Shown piece by piece: positions 1 to 9,863 of a DNA stretch of 64,000 bases. The notes under the pieces were generated by a model that did not search any database, was not told the DNA's origin, and saw only the letters and a list, made by a program, of their open reading frames with translations. The stretch's first letter is position 1. Each line of letters starts with the position of its first letter. The stretch spans positions 88,264,001 to 88,328,000 of the forward strand of contig NC_080573.1 of the NCBI RefSeq assembly GCF_029962835.1. The letters are read 5' to 3'. Source of the DNA: Magnolia sinica (lineage: Eukaryota; Streptophyta; Magnoliopsida; Magnoliales; Magnoliaceae). The position numbers and the translations under genes are program-made.

Positions 1-1109
1 GGATAAAACACATACCACGTGATTAGACCTATGGAACTTGCTGACATCGGTACAGCAGCTGCATAGCTGCGTGGGACCCACCGTCCCTTGCTGGATGGTG
101 TGGGTACACCACATCATCAAGGTGGGTCCACGTGGTGGCCCACCAAAGCTTTAGATCAACTTGATATCTGTATTTTCCTTCATCCAGGCTTATCCCAACA
201 GACAGGCAGTAAGGTGGGTCCCACAAGTGGATGGTTTGGATCATCATACACGCATCATTAGGTGTGCCCACATGGCTTGTACGACGTGGATCAAATGGGC
301 CACACCCATCATAAGAGAGAGAGAGAGGGAGAGAGAGATGGCGTAGGGAAGGGACCTCGCCACTATGGGCCCCCCTTAAGATTATAATACATACATCAAA
401 ATGGGCCTCAAATGGGATCCATACCATCAATTGGTAGGCCCCAGTTGGCCCATCACAAAAACACAATCTAATCATACAAATCACCCACAGATTCCGCTCC
501 TTCTTGGCTCCTTAGACTGTTAAGATCCTAAGCTTCCTCCTTGATGGAGGATGATGGAGATTGAAGGGCTAGGATGAGAGATGAGAGAGGTAGAAAGTGG
601 GCCACACTTAGCTCTCTTGGGAAGCTTGGACGGTCCTCTCTTTAGTTACTTGGAATAATGGTGGAGAAAATGAGAGAGAGAGATAGGAGAGGTAAGGAGA
701 GAGGGATGGGTTGTTATAAGGAAGGCTGACTTTGGGGATGGGAGAGAGAGGGGTGTCATGCTTTGTTGGTAAGAGATGCATGGGTGAGTGATGGGTGATA
801 CTTGATTTGATTGATGTGATTGATTTGATAGTTTCTCCTAGGTTTTATAAAATGCACGGCATTTTTCTGAAATATGTGCGGGCCACAACTCCTGGCCCGG
901 GTATTGCATTGGCGTGGGACACGTGTCATTAGAACCACGACGACAACGCAATCGCTAAGGTAAAAGTTTTGAGTTGAGCCAATATAGATATACAGGATAC
1001 GACATAGGGTCGCACGCAAACGCTAATTACAGGTCACGGGTTGCCAAAATTTGACCGATGGGATCGCAGAAGCCTATGGAATGGTACGGACTAGGATATG
1101 GGTCTTACA
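1..1109 (-). repeat. 3'-to-5' fragment of family L Gypsy-type LTR
   Basis: This block matches, in the same order, 21,480-22,759 and 25,850-26,682 plus 28,662-28,982. Shared landmarks are the CCCACCAAAG block, the GA microsatellite, the block starting around 841, and the terminal GGTCTTACA at 1,101-1,109. On the minus strand it would start TGTAAGACCC, a usual start for Tekay-like LTRs. The left part is cut by the window edge. Short ORFs here are products of the GA repeat and are not genes. Confidence 0.75.
313..339. repeat. (GA)n microsatellite inside L LTR
   Basis: An imperfect GA tract at the same relative place as the GA tracts at 21,994-22,039 and 26,251-26,273, so it belongs to the LTR family. 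Confidence 0.9.
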
Positions 1110-1720
1110 CCTGCCACCCTATTAAGTGCACAATTGGGTAAGTGGAAGAGACCTCACTATCCGCCTACCAGCAGTATACCATTGCTTATCCGGCTCGTCA
1201 ATAGTAGACCCATTTATGAGCTAGTCAGACTCAGCCTAGCATCGCTTACTCCCTTGGGTGGGTAAGGCCACACCCCCTCCCAACCGACCACGACACAGTG
1301 GGAGATGAGGCCTATTGGTATTCGGCACTCGGGCGCTCATGTATCACTCGGTCTAAACATTGGGGCGTCCTCTGGTACCTAAAGGGTTTAAGAACTTTCA
1401 CCTAGGGATATCTATGACACCCCATGTAGAAAAAGATTTTTGGTGTCCCATCTGGCCATCCACGATATGCCTGTAGAGGCTACGACCCTAATGTCACTAG
1501 GGCGTACGGTGGTTATATCACAAAATGCGAGATGCATGAGTCATACCATCTAGTCATGCATCAAACCTGCGCGTACCGCGCGCTCATGTGGGGCAACTCC
1601 GTCTCCTAGGGAGTCTTATAAACAATTAGCCTAATGGCACATGCTATGCTCAATCACTCCTCATAACAAGCATGCGGATGATGCGTATGGGCATGTATCA
1701 TGATGTAATGCTATACATGT
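1110..1720 (-). repeat. Internal fragment of family L LTR
   Basis: Homologous to 24,095-24,708. Shared landmarks are GGTAAGTGGAAGAGACC near the left and GATGATGCGTATGGGCATG at the right. It directly follows the LTR end at 1,109, so the roughly 1.3 kb that lies between these two positions in the 22,759-24,095 copy is missing. On the right it joins Copia-A LTR sequence at 1,720/1,721 with no LTR end, which indicates a deletion junction. No coding sequence seen. Confidence 0.7.
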
Positions 1721-2148
1721 ACTCTTTGTGTTTTATGGATGTGTGAATTATTTTCTATATCTTTTATCATTCAAGTTTATGGGATGTATGTGTGGATGTG
1801 AATGTTGTAATATTTACATTTCAAGCATTGTGGGGAATGTTGTAATAGTTTAGATTTTCATTCTTGCTATTTACTTTTTATTCCTCTTCAGTTTGAGATA
1901 TTGATACTTAAACTGTTCTGGTAAGGTTGTCCTACCATAAACCCTTGGTTTTTATGGTGCAAAGTTGTCCTTAGAACAACATTTGTATCAACCTCTCAAG
2001 ACTAGAATTTTGAGGTTGCTTTATATTTCCATATTGTGATTTGTTTAAAAGTGCTATCTTTCCTTTATTCATTTAAATTATGCTATTAAAGTTTTAATTT
2101 GGCATAGTCCTATTTAACCCCCTTCTAAGACATAGTTTGGCCTTTTCA
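1721..2148 (+). repeat. Copia-A 5' LTR, only the 3' ~430 bp left
   Basis: Aligns with 10,494-10,931 of the 3' LTR from ACTCTTTGTGTTTT to the terminal GGCCTTTTCA. The first 1.5 kb of the LTR, including the TATA box and U3 motif array, is missing, so this copy cannot drive the element. Confidence 0.92.
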
Positions 2149-2150
2149 AG

Positions 2151-2163
2151 TGGTATCAGAGCC
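2151..2163 (+). other. Primer binding site, tRNA-iMet type
   Basis: TGGTATCAGAGCC two bases after the LTR end. This is the classic plant sequence complementary to the 3' end of initiator tRNA-Met, used to prime minus-strand cDNA synthesis. Confidence 0.93.
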
Positions 2164-2233
2164 ATATAGCTCGTTTTAATTGCTATATTTTTGGATTTAT
2201 TTCCTAAGCTAATTGATCTAAGCTATTTATAAG

Positions 2234-3910
2234 ATGTCAAATTTTGATAGCCTTTCAGTCACTAGGCCTCCACCATTTGATGGTCCAATTATGCCTATTA
2301 GAAAGCCAAGATGAGGATTTTCCTTAAATTCATGGATGAGAGCATCTGGCAAGCCACAGTGACTGAATGGACTCCTCTTACCATTGAAGTAACTGGTATC
2401 GATGGATCCAAATCTATGAAAATCTCACCTTATTTTTCTTGGACCACTCTTCAGAAAAGTGAGAGTAGTGCCAATGCAAAAGCACTAAATGTAATCACTT
2501 GCGCACTATCACTGGATGGATTCAAAAGAATTATATCCTGTGATATTGCAAAGCAAGCCTGGGATATTTTAGAAATGACACACGAGGGAACATCAATTGT
2601 CAAGAAATCTAAAGTCCAAATCCTCACAACCAAATTTGAGGAAATACATATGGAGGAAAATGAACTGTTCGTGGACTTTTATACTAGATTAAATGACATT
2701 GTGAACTCTATGTGGGGTCTTGGTAACAAAATCCCAAAAAGTAAAATGTGTGCAAAGATACTATGTTCACTTCCTGAACGGTTCAATTCTAAGGTAACTG
2801 CGTTCTAGGAACTTCGTGATACGGACAATATGAGGGTAGAAGAACTAGTTGGTTCTTTACAGACTTATGAATTATCTTTTAAAGCTCCTAAAAGTAAATC
2901 TATCGCCCTTAAATCTTCTAAAAATGTTTTTCAAAGAAGATAATAATAATTCTGATTTAGAAAACTCAAAAGATGATATGGCTCTTCTAGCAAAAAAGTT
3001 TTACAAAATTTTCAAAAGTAAAAAAGAGGGTTGATTTTAAAAAAGCAAATGATAAGAAAGAATCCAAATCTACAACTTGGAAATTGTTAAAAGACAGTCA
3101 ATGTTACAACTGCCAAGAATATGGGCATTTGGTAAACAAGTGTCCTAAAAAGGACAAACCCAAAAAGAAGAGTATGTTAGCTACTTAGGATGAATTTTTC
3201 GATTCTGAAGCCTCTTTTGAATCAGAAGATTCTGAAACTGAGTCAGGCAATGAAGTCAAAGCCCTTATGACTCTAGCCAAGTTCACTTTTTCAGATAACG
3301 ACGATCTAACTAGTGAAGAAAATCCAAATAGTGATCATGAAAATGAAGAAGATCTTCAAGATGCTTACAATGCCCTATACAAGGAAAGTTGTAAAATTGT
3401 TGTTAAGTTAAAACTTCAAAAAGGAAAGTTTTCGAAGCTTAAAGAAAATTTTAATTCTCTTATTTTAGAAAAATCCCATGTTTCAGATTGTTTTGAAAAA
3501 TACAAATGTGATTTAGAATTCAAAACTTCCCTTATTGAAAATCTTAAATCTAAAAATGAAAAACTTAAACTTGAAGTCTCTTCACTTTTGAGTTTAAACG
3601 ACACATGGAGGTATGCCCAAGGAGATCCAAAGTTAGAAATACTTTTATCTGGATCAAGAAAATGTGCAACCAATCCGGTTTGGGCTATGATAGATATATT
3701 CCTCCTAAACAGAAGAATACTCCTCCTAAGTTTGTAAAAGGAGGGTCCTCAAACTCAAAAGAGAAAAGTTCTAATCAAAAGTTTTCTAAAAATACCAAAA
3801 CATTTTAATCATTTAAACCTAAAAGTAATCATATTAACTATAATAATTAGAACTAAAACCCTTTAGCTGAGAAAATAGTTGATTTACTTAATGAGCTCTT
3901 AAAATCTAAC
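2234..3910 (+). pseudogene. Copia-A gag (capsid/nucleocapsid), broken
   Basis: The start at ATG 2,234 gives MSNFDSLSVTRPPPFDG, a typical Copia gag beginning. A one-base loss near 2,285 shifts frame into the 2,311-2,808 segment, which has the UBN2-type gag polypeptide fold signature (AKQAWDILEMTHEGTS). A TAG interrupts at 2,806, and another frame change lies near 2,900-3,030. An intact CX2CX4HX4C zinc knuckle (CYNCQEYGHLVNKC) is encoded at 3,102-3,143; the family uses it to bind genomic RNA. After it comes a basic stretch, then an acidic and lysine-rich, probably coiled-coil region (3,200-3,600), as in SIRE-type gags. The product would form virus-like particles in the cytoplasm; this copy cannot make it. 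Confidence 0.88.
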
Positions 3911-3913
3911 TCA

Positions 3914-5493
3914 GTGGGTCATTCTTATAATACCTACAAACATAAGAAGACCAACTGTACTCCTAAACCCAAAACAGTTATGAAGTGGGTTCCTAAGGTT
4001 ACTTGCTTGGTTGCCCACGTGGCTTTCAAAGCTACAAGTCATTCAAAGTGGTACTTAGACAGTGGATGCTCAAGGCATATAACTGGTGATAAAGGTCTAT
4101 TCATTGATCTTAAAGATATGGCTGATGGTTCAGTCACATTTGGTGATGGTAGCAACTGCAGGATTATTGGCTAAGGTATGGTTCAGCTTTTTAATCTCCC
4201 TTTATTTGAGAATGTTTTATATGTAGAAGGTTTAAAACATAACTTGTTAAGCATTTCTCAAATATGTGATAAAAACCACAGTGTAAAATTTTCTAACCTA
4301 GGGTGTGAAATTTTAAACAAAAATGGTTCAGTAATGTTAACTGGTCGTAGAACTTCTGAAAACTGCTACATCGTAAGTGATTCCAGCTCATCTAATCAAT
4401 TGTGTTACATGGTCCATACTAATGAAACTGAGTTATGGCATAAACGTCTTGGACATGTACACTACCGTAATCTATATAGATTGAGCAAAAGAGAATTGAT
4501 AAGAGGTCTACCTAAATTATAGAAAATAGACAAAATATGTGGCAAATGCCAGATTGGTAAACAAACTAGGAGTACTCACAAAAAGGTGAACTCCAATGCC
4601 ACATCAAAACCACTTGAGCTTCTCTATATGGATCTTATAGGACTAACCAGAACAGAGAGTCAAGGTGGCAAAAAATATATACTGGTAATCGTGGATGACT
4701 ATACCAGATTCACGTGGGTAGCCTTCTTAAGGGATAAATCAGAAACCCTTGATGAAGTGAAAAGAGTTCCCAAACGACTCCAAACGGAAAAAGGTTCTCA
4801 AGTCTGTAAGATCCGTAGTGATCATGGATCAAAATTCGAGAATAGCAGTTTTAAGAAATTCTGTTGCAATAAGGGAATATCACATGAATTCTCTGCATCG
4901 AAAACACCACAGCAAAATGGAATTGTTGAAAGAAAACATAGAGTACTTCAAGAAATGGCTAATGTAATGTTTAATAGTATGAAGCTATCTAAACATCTTT
5001 GGGCTGAAGCTGTAAATACTGCCTGCTATATAATCAACCGGGTTTATACAAGTAAATCTAATAATAAAACTGCTTATGAAATGTGGTTCGATGAGAAGCC
5101 TATTGTCAAATACTTTCGAGTTTTTGGCAGCAAGTGCTATTTTTATGTAACCATAAAAATCTGGGTAAGTTCGACACTAAAAGTGATGAAGGTATCTTTT
5201 TAGGATATTCTTTAAACAGTCGAGCATATAGACTACTGAACAAAAGGACCGGTGCGATTCAAGAGTCCATCAATGTGGTCATTGACGATCACTTGAATAC
5301 ACTTGCCCTAAGTTTAGATAATGATGAAGTTCTTTTATTTGACAAACCAGATACTTCATCAAGTCAAAACAATTTAGAACTGAGGACTGTTAAAGATCAT
5401 CCAACCACTCAAATTCTTAGAAACCCTCTCACTGGTGTGCGCACTCGTAGACAACTAGAAGATATGCAATTAGGTGTTTTACATCCCAGATAG
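3914..5493 (+). pseudogene. Copia-A protease and integrase, broken
   Basis: One frame runs from 3,914 to about 5,150, interrupted by TAA at 4,172 and TAG at 4,520. The aspartic protease shows WYLDSGCSRH, with the catalytic D-S-G. The integrase has the GAG-pre-integrase and HHCC zinc region (WHKRLGHVHYRNL ... CGKCQIGK, about 4,434-4,560). The catalytic triad is visible: D in LLYMDLIG, D in IRSDHGSKF, and E in QQNGIVERKH. A frameshift near 5,150 passes to the 5,134-5,493 frame carrying FLGYSLNSRAYR and the linker to RT. Protease matures the polyprotein and integrase inserts the cDNA. The first stop probably arose as CAA to TAA, since Gly-Gln-Gly is usual there; that is inference. Confidence 0.9.
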
Positions 5494-6944
5494 AACCGGC
5501 TAACGTAAAAGAAGCTCTTACTGACAAAAAACTAGATAGTAGCGATGCAAGAAAAGCGTAACCAATTTGTGAGAAATGATGTTTGCTATCTTGTTCCTAG
5601 ACATAAAGATAAACATATTATCAGAACTAAGTGGATTTTAAAAAATAAGTCTGATGAACTTGGTAATATAATTCGAAACAAGGCTAGACTAGTTGTACAA
5701 GGGTACACTCAAATTGAAGGAATTGATTATGATGAAACCTTTGCCCCAGTAACTCGTTTTGAATCAATGAGACTATTCATATCCATTGCTTGCTTTAGAA
5801 AATTCAAAATTTATCAAATGGATGTAAAGAGTGCCTTCTTAAATGGCGATCTGCATGAAGAAGTTTATGTTGAACAACCAATGGGTTTTAAAGACCCTAA
5901 GAATGTTGATTATGTCTATCGCATAAAAAAGGGTCTTTACGGTTTGAAACAAGCTCATAGGGCATGGTATGAAAATTTGACTAAGTTTTTACTAAGTCAT
6001 AATTTTCTTGATATTATTTATGGATTTACCTGTACTAACATGACTATTGAGTTTGCAAATTTAATGAAATCTAGGTTTGAAATGAGCATGGTTGGAGAAT
6101 TGAATTATTTCCTAGGGTTGCAAGTAAAACAACAACCTGGTGGCATTTTTATTTCTCAAACCAAATATGCTCTGAACTTAATTAAAAAGTTCGGATTTGA
6201 GAATGGGAAAATTTTTGATACTCCTATGAGTACAACTTTAAGACTCTCAAAGGAGTCTACAGGTAAAAATGTGGATCCTAAAATATATCACAGTATGATT
6301 AGTAGTTTACTTTATCTAACTGCAAGTAGACCTGATATTACTTTTAGTGTTGTATTTACACTAGATATCAATCTAACCCTAAAGAATCTCATCTAACTAC
6401 TATTAAGAGGATTATGCGATATCTCGCAAGTTCAGCTAATTTGGGTCTCTGGTATCCATATAATACTAGTGTTCAGTTGGTAAGGTACACTGATGCTTAT
6501 TGGGCTAGAAATATCGATGATAGGAAATCAACCAGTGATGGTTGTTTTTATATCGAAAATTGTTTAGTTTCTTGGTTTAGCAAGAAGCAAAGCTCTATAT
6601 CACTCTCAACTACTGAGGCTGAATACATCGTAACTAGAAATGCATGTACTCAGCTTGTATGGATGAATAGAATGTTAAGCAATTACACAATTGCATAGGA
6701 CTCAATGGTTTTATATTATGATAATTCCAGTGCGATGAATATATCTAAAAATCCAATCCAGCATTCATGAACCAAGCACATTGACATTAGATATCACTAC
6801 ATTTGTGAATTAGTGGAAGAAAAGACTATCACTTTGGATTACATTCCGACCGAGAATCAACTTGCTGACATTTTCACTAAATCGCTCAACAAAAGCAAGT
6901 TTAATAAATTGAAATTTAATCTTGGAATGTTCAATTTAAATTGA
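5494..6944 (+). pseudogene. Copia-A reverse transcriptase and RNase H, broken
   Basis: RT motifs seen include [46 protein letters not shown] and GLYGLKQA (5,545-5,960). The segment that should hold the YVDD active site is gone: FLLSHNF runs directly into LDIIYGFT at about 6,000, so roughly 25-30 codons, including the catalytic aspartate pair, appear deleted in frame. A frameshift near 6,360 leads into RNase H (YTDAYWARNIDDRKST, WFSKKQSSISLSTTEAEY). TAG at 6,696 and TGA at 6,768 precede the usual tail DYIPTENQLADIFTK and the end at 6,944. The copy cannot reverse transcribe. Confidence 0.9.
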
Positions 6945-7401
6945 TTAATCATGCATTTCTATATTATAGCATATATAATTGTTAATTTATTTATTTTAAA
7001 ATTCAGAATTATGTGAAAAATGCATATTTTAGTCGGTACACGACCAGTCGAGGACGTACTCGACCAGTTGTGGCACGACCGGTCGAGGACGACCCACGAC
7101 CATTCGTGTACCATGCTGGACCTTTTAAAATCTAGGGAAAACTCCTTCTTCTTCATCTCATCTTTTCTCTCCAATGAGCCAACGCCTGACTAGTCATACC
7201 CACCTTCCTAGATCTTCAAGGTTAGTGCATCATTTGTGTTTTTCTTGTGGATTCTAGTCAATATTACTTCATTTTCACTCTTGGAGTAATTTATTTTGTG
7301 TTTCATTGAGGTTTTGGGGTTTTCTTTTGAGAAATCTTGTCTAGCTAAACCCCACTCTACATCTTTTGTGATCTCTTGATTCTTTGTACCCGTAATTGCA
7401 A
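6945..7401 (+). other. Copia-A spacer between pol and accessory ORF
   Basis: No ORF of note on the plus strand. It holds four CGACCAGTCG-type motifs (7,030-7,112), then an AT patch (CTTTTAAAAT, 7,121-7,130), then a pyrimidine-rich leader (CTCCTTCTTCTTCATCTCATC) ahead of the accessory ORF ATG at 7,402. The layout looks like a promoter and 5' leader; that is inference. Confidence 0.6.
7030..7112. promoter_or_regulatory. Cluster of four CGACCAGTCG-type dyad motifs before accessory ORF
   Basis: Four near-palindromic copies are visible: ACGACCAGTCGAGG, CTCGACCAGTTGTGG, CACGACCGGTCGAGG and CCACGACCATTCGTG. The same motif makes up the U3 array of this element's LTR (9,483-9,840). A regulatory role is inferred from that placement. 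Confidence 0.55.
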
Positions 7402-8535
7402 ATGGTTACTACAGGGAAAAAGAAAACTTCTCGTGGTGCTTCCTCATCTAGATCGACTCCTTTAACTCGGCGCCATCTTCGGTCACTCGAAGATGATCCC
7501 GCACATGTGTGAGATTTACAATTGCACAATGTCATTATTGAACAACCTGTTGATTTTGAACACATTGCTCCTTTTGGTCTCTTACCACTCCTCCAAGCTG
7601 TAGGCTGGGCTAACATCTTACATTAAGGTGGGTCAGCATACCAGTCTATTACACAGGCTATGTTTGCTTGCATTTCTGATTTTTCGACTGAGAATTTAAC
7701 GTTTAAAATAGCTACTAGAGAAGGTCCATTTGATATAGACCATCATCTAATTTCAGCTCTAATGGACATACCTGTTAATGACGAGGGTATTTCTATTCAT
7801 ACTCTAGTTGAGAAACCCTCAGAATTAGAAAAACGCATGCTCACTAAAGCACTATGCAATATAGATGTGCAATGGACTCATAAGGGGAATATGCTCCTCT
7901 TAAAGTACTTGTTACCCAGATACAGGGTTCTCCACAGAATCTTTATTTCAAATCTGTATCCGTGTTCTGGTAACAAAATAGAACTAACTTCCTTTATGGT
8001 TCAGGTTTTGTATTCCATCGTCTCTGGTACTCAAGTTTGTCTTCCATCTTTGATCTGTCATTTTATCATTCACTTTCATCTCTATCTAGGACACAGTGAT
8101 ATTCCATTTGCATATCTTATGACTGTGTTAGCTACTCACATGCTAGTAGCTATGACTGTTGGAGAGGCTCCTATTTATCACCTGATTTAACTCACATGCT
8201 AGTTGCTATGCCTAGTTGCTATGCTAGTTACTATGCTTGTTGGAGAGGCTCCATATTTATATCATCAGGAGGAAGATATTCCATTTATATCTTTCTCCTG
8301 TGATATAAATATGGATGACATTTTTGATGAACTTAAATCAGACTCTACAAATGATCCTGACTATGAGCCATCTGATTTTGATGCTCGTCTACATGCACTT
8401 GAGGAGAAGGTAGAGAACATGAATGTTGCCCATGATTTACAATTTAAATATATGGGCAAGTATCTTAGGTGCTTAAACAAGGGCCTTCATCAACTTGATC
8501 CTACCATACCTGCTCCTTCTTCTGGATCTGATTAG
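7402..8535 (+). pseudogene. Accessory ORF after pol in Copia-A (putative plant transposon domain), broken
   Basis: A 378-codon reading frame from ATG 7,402 (MVTTGKKKTSRGASSSRS) to TAG 8,533. Stops at 7,510 (TGA), 7,624 (TAA), 8,188 (TAA) and 8,200 (TAG) are all in frame, with no net frameshift. Blocks: a basic Ser/Arg N-terminus; IAPFGLLPLLQAVGWANIL; FDIDHHLISALMDIP; RVLHRIFISNLYPCSGNK; CLPSLICHFIIH; an acidic stretch; and a C-terminal predicted coiled coil (LHALEEKVENMN). It aligns block for block with the Gypsy-T ORF at 41,814-43,046 and the Copia-B ORF at 16,714-17,697. I believe it corresponds to a domain annotated as putative plant transposon protein in many plant elements; function is unknown. 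It is not envelope-like: I see no signal peptide and no hydrophobic anchor segment. A local duplication (8,135-8,190 repeated in 8,191-8,272) brings in the last two stops. Confidence 0.75.
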
Positions 8536-8957
8536 GTATTTTTATCCAATTGTTTGTAATAACTTTTATACAACTTTGTTTTCTTTCAGTTTGTGAGACT
8601 GACTTTGGTTGACTTTGATTTTTGCTGGTAAATGATATGTGAACTTTGAATTTGCTTATTTATCTCTCATATCTTGCCTAGTTAATTCCTTTATTACTCT
8701 CTTATTTATTATCCTTTTCCATTTCTTATTTTCTTCCTTTGTCATATTGTGACAAAAAAGGGAGAGAAATATTTCAAGTTTTGGATTGATTGCTTATGGA
8801 TATGGATAGTAGCATTATTTTTATGGTTATTATATATGTGCTACTCAGGGGGAGTAAGTAAGAAGGTATAATATGTGCTAGTGATCATAACTGATGCATG
8901 ATTCTTGTGTGCATATTGGTCATATTATTGTTAAGTATGTTTTGTCACAAATTTGAC
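8536..8957 (+). other. Copia-A 3' untranslated region with a second polypurine-like tract
   Basis: T-rich noncoding DNA. GACAAAAAAGGGAGAG at 8,751-8,766 resembles the true tract next to the LTR, and GGGGGAG occurs again near 8,850. Copia-B has the same arrangement at 18,234-18,249. Confidence 0.6.
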
Positions 8958-8969
8958 AAAGGGGGAGAT
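8958..8969 (+). other. Copia-A polypurine tract
   Basis: AAAGGGGGAGAT immediately before the 3' LTR. It is the expected primer for plus-strand DNA synthesis. Confidence 0.9.
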
Positions 8970-9482
8970 TGTAAGTGCTATGGTTGATTGCCCCTTTGTT
9001 TTGTCAAATTTTGTGGTGCCAAAAACACTTTGTGTCTTGTGTAGCGTGAGAATATTTATATGTTCAAGGCACTGCATTAAAATGCTTCAAGTTGAGAATG
9101 AAGCAACATGCAAGGTCAAGTACATTATCCACTCCTGTAAGCTTTAAAGTCCAAAGTATTTCAAGAGCTACAAGAGCCACATCAAAAGACAAGTTCTTGT
9201 TCAAGACTCAAGTACAACTCAAGATCAAGTACAACTTAAGACTAAAATACAAGATGAAGTATAATTCAAATCTAAGCTTTAAAAGATCTTATATTTAAGC
9301 TACATCAATTATAGAGATCTTAAGTTTCATAATCTTCAAAGGTCAATCATTATCTGAAGAAATGAAGACTCGATGTCCATACTTCACGTTTAAGGTATGA
9401 ATGACCTTAGATTGACCTTAGGGTAGGTCATTTTGTATACATAAGTCAATTAAATCTTTTTATAAGTATTTGGTCTGTTCTA

Positions 9483-9840
9483 AGACTAGTCCTGGACTTT
9501 ATTCAACTAGTCCTAGAACTAGCTCAACCAGTCCAAGAAATTCCAAGACCAGTCCTAAGTTGTTGCAAATTTTCAAAATTTTTTGGTTGAGCTACGACCA
9601 GTCTTAGAGTCTGCTCGACCGGTCGTGTAAACAGTGCCGACTTGTTCACGACCAGTCCTGCAGCTACAACTCAAAATACAACAATAAATTCTGGTTCCTC
9701 ACGACCAGTCGTGGAGGGTTCACAGCCGGTCGTGGATAGCCTACGACCAGTCGTGGAATGGTTTTTTCTGATCACGCTCATAATTTCAAAATGTTGTTGG
9801 TCCTATGACCAGTCGTAGTGTCCATAGGACCAGTCGAAGA
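9483..9840. promoter_or_regulatory. U3 array of about 12 CGACCAGTCG-type dyad motifs (Copia-A LTR)
   Basis: Irregularly spaced copies such as CACGACCAGTCGTGG, CTCGACCGGTCGTG, CTACGACCAGTCGTGG and AGGACCAGTCGAAG. Spacing is 15-60 bp with unique DNA between, so this is not a simple tandem repeat. It ends 15 bp upstream of the TATA box, the usual place for LTR enhancer elements. Confidence 0.75.
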
Positions 9841-9855
9841 TGTGATTTCTACAAC

Positions 9856-9863
9856 TATAAATA
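9856..9863 (+). promoter_or_regulatory. TATA box of Copia-A 3' LTR
   Basis: TATAAATA in the context ACAACTATAAATAGAGC, directly downstream of the motif array; it marks the likely U3/R region. Confidence 0.8.

Noticed and set aside
3416..3673. Minus-strand ORFs opposite Copia gag-pol (also 14,294-14,770)
   Set aside because: Shadows of the gag-pol coding frames.
7660..8190. Envelope-like gene after Copia pol, as proposed for SIRE elements
   Set aside because: No signal peptide, no transmembrane anchor, and the same ORF lies before gag in Gypsy-T, so an envelope role is not supported.
9483..9840. CRISPR-like array
   Set aside because: Motifs are short, degenerate and irregularly spaced, in a plant LTR; no CRISPR repeat length and no cas genes.
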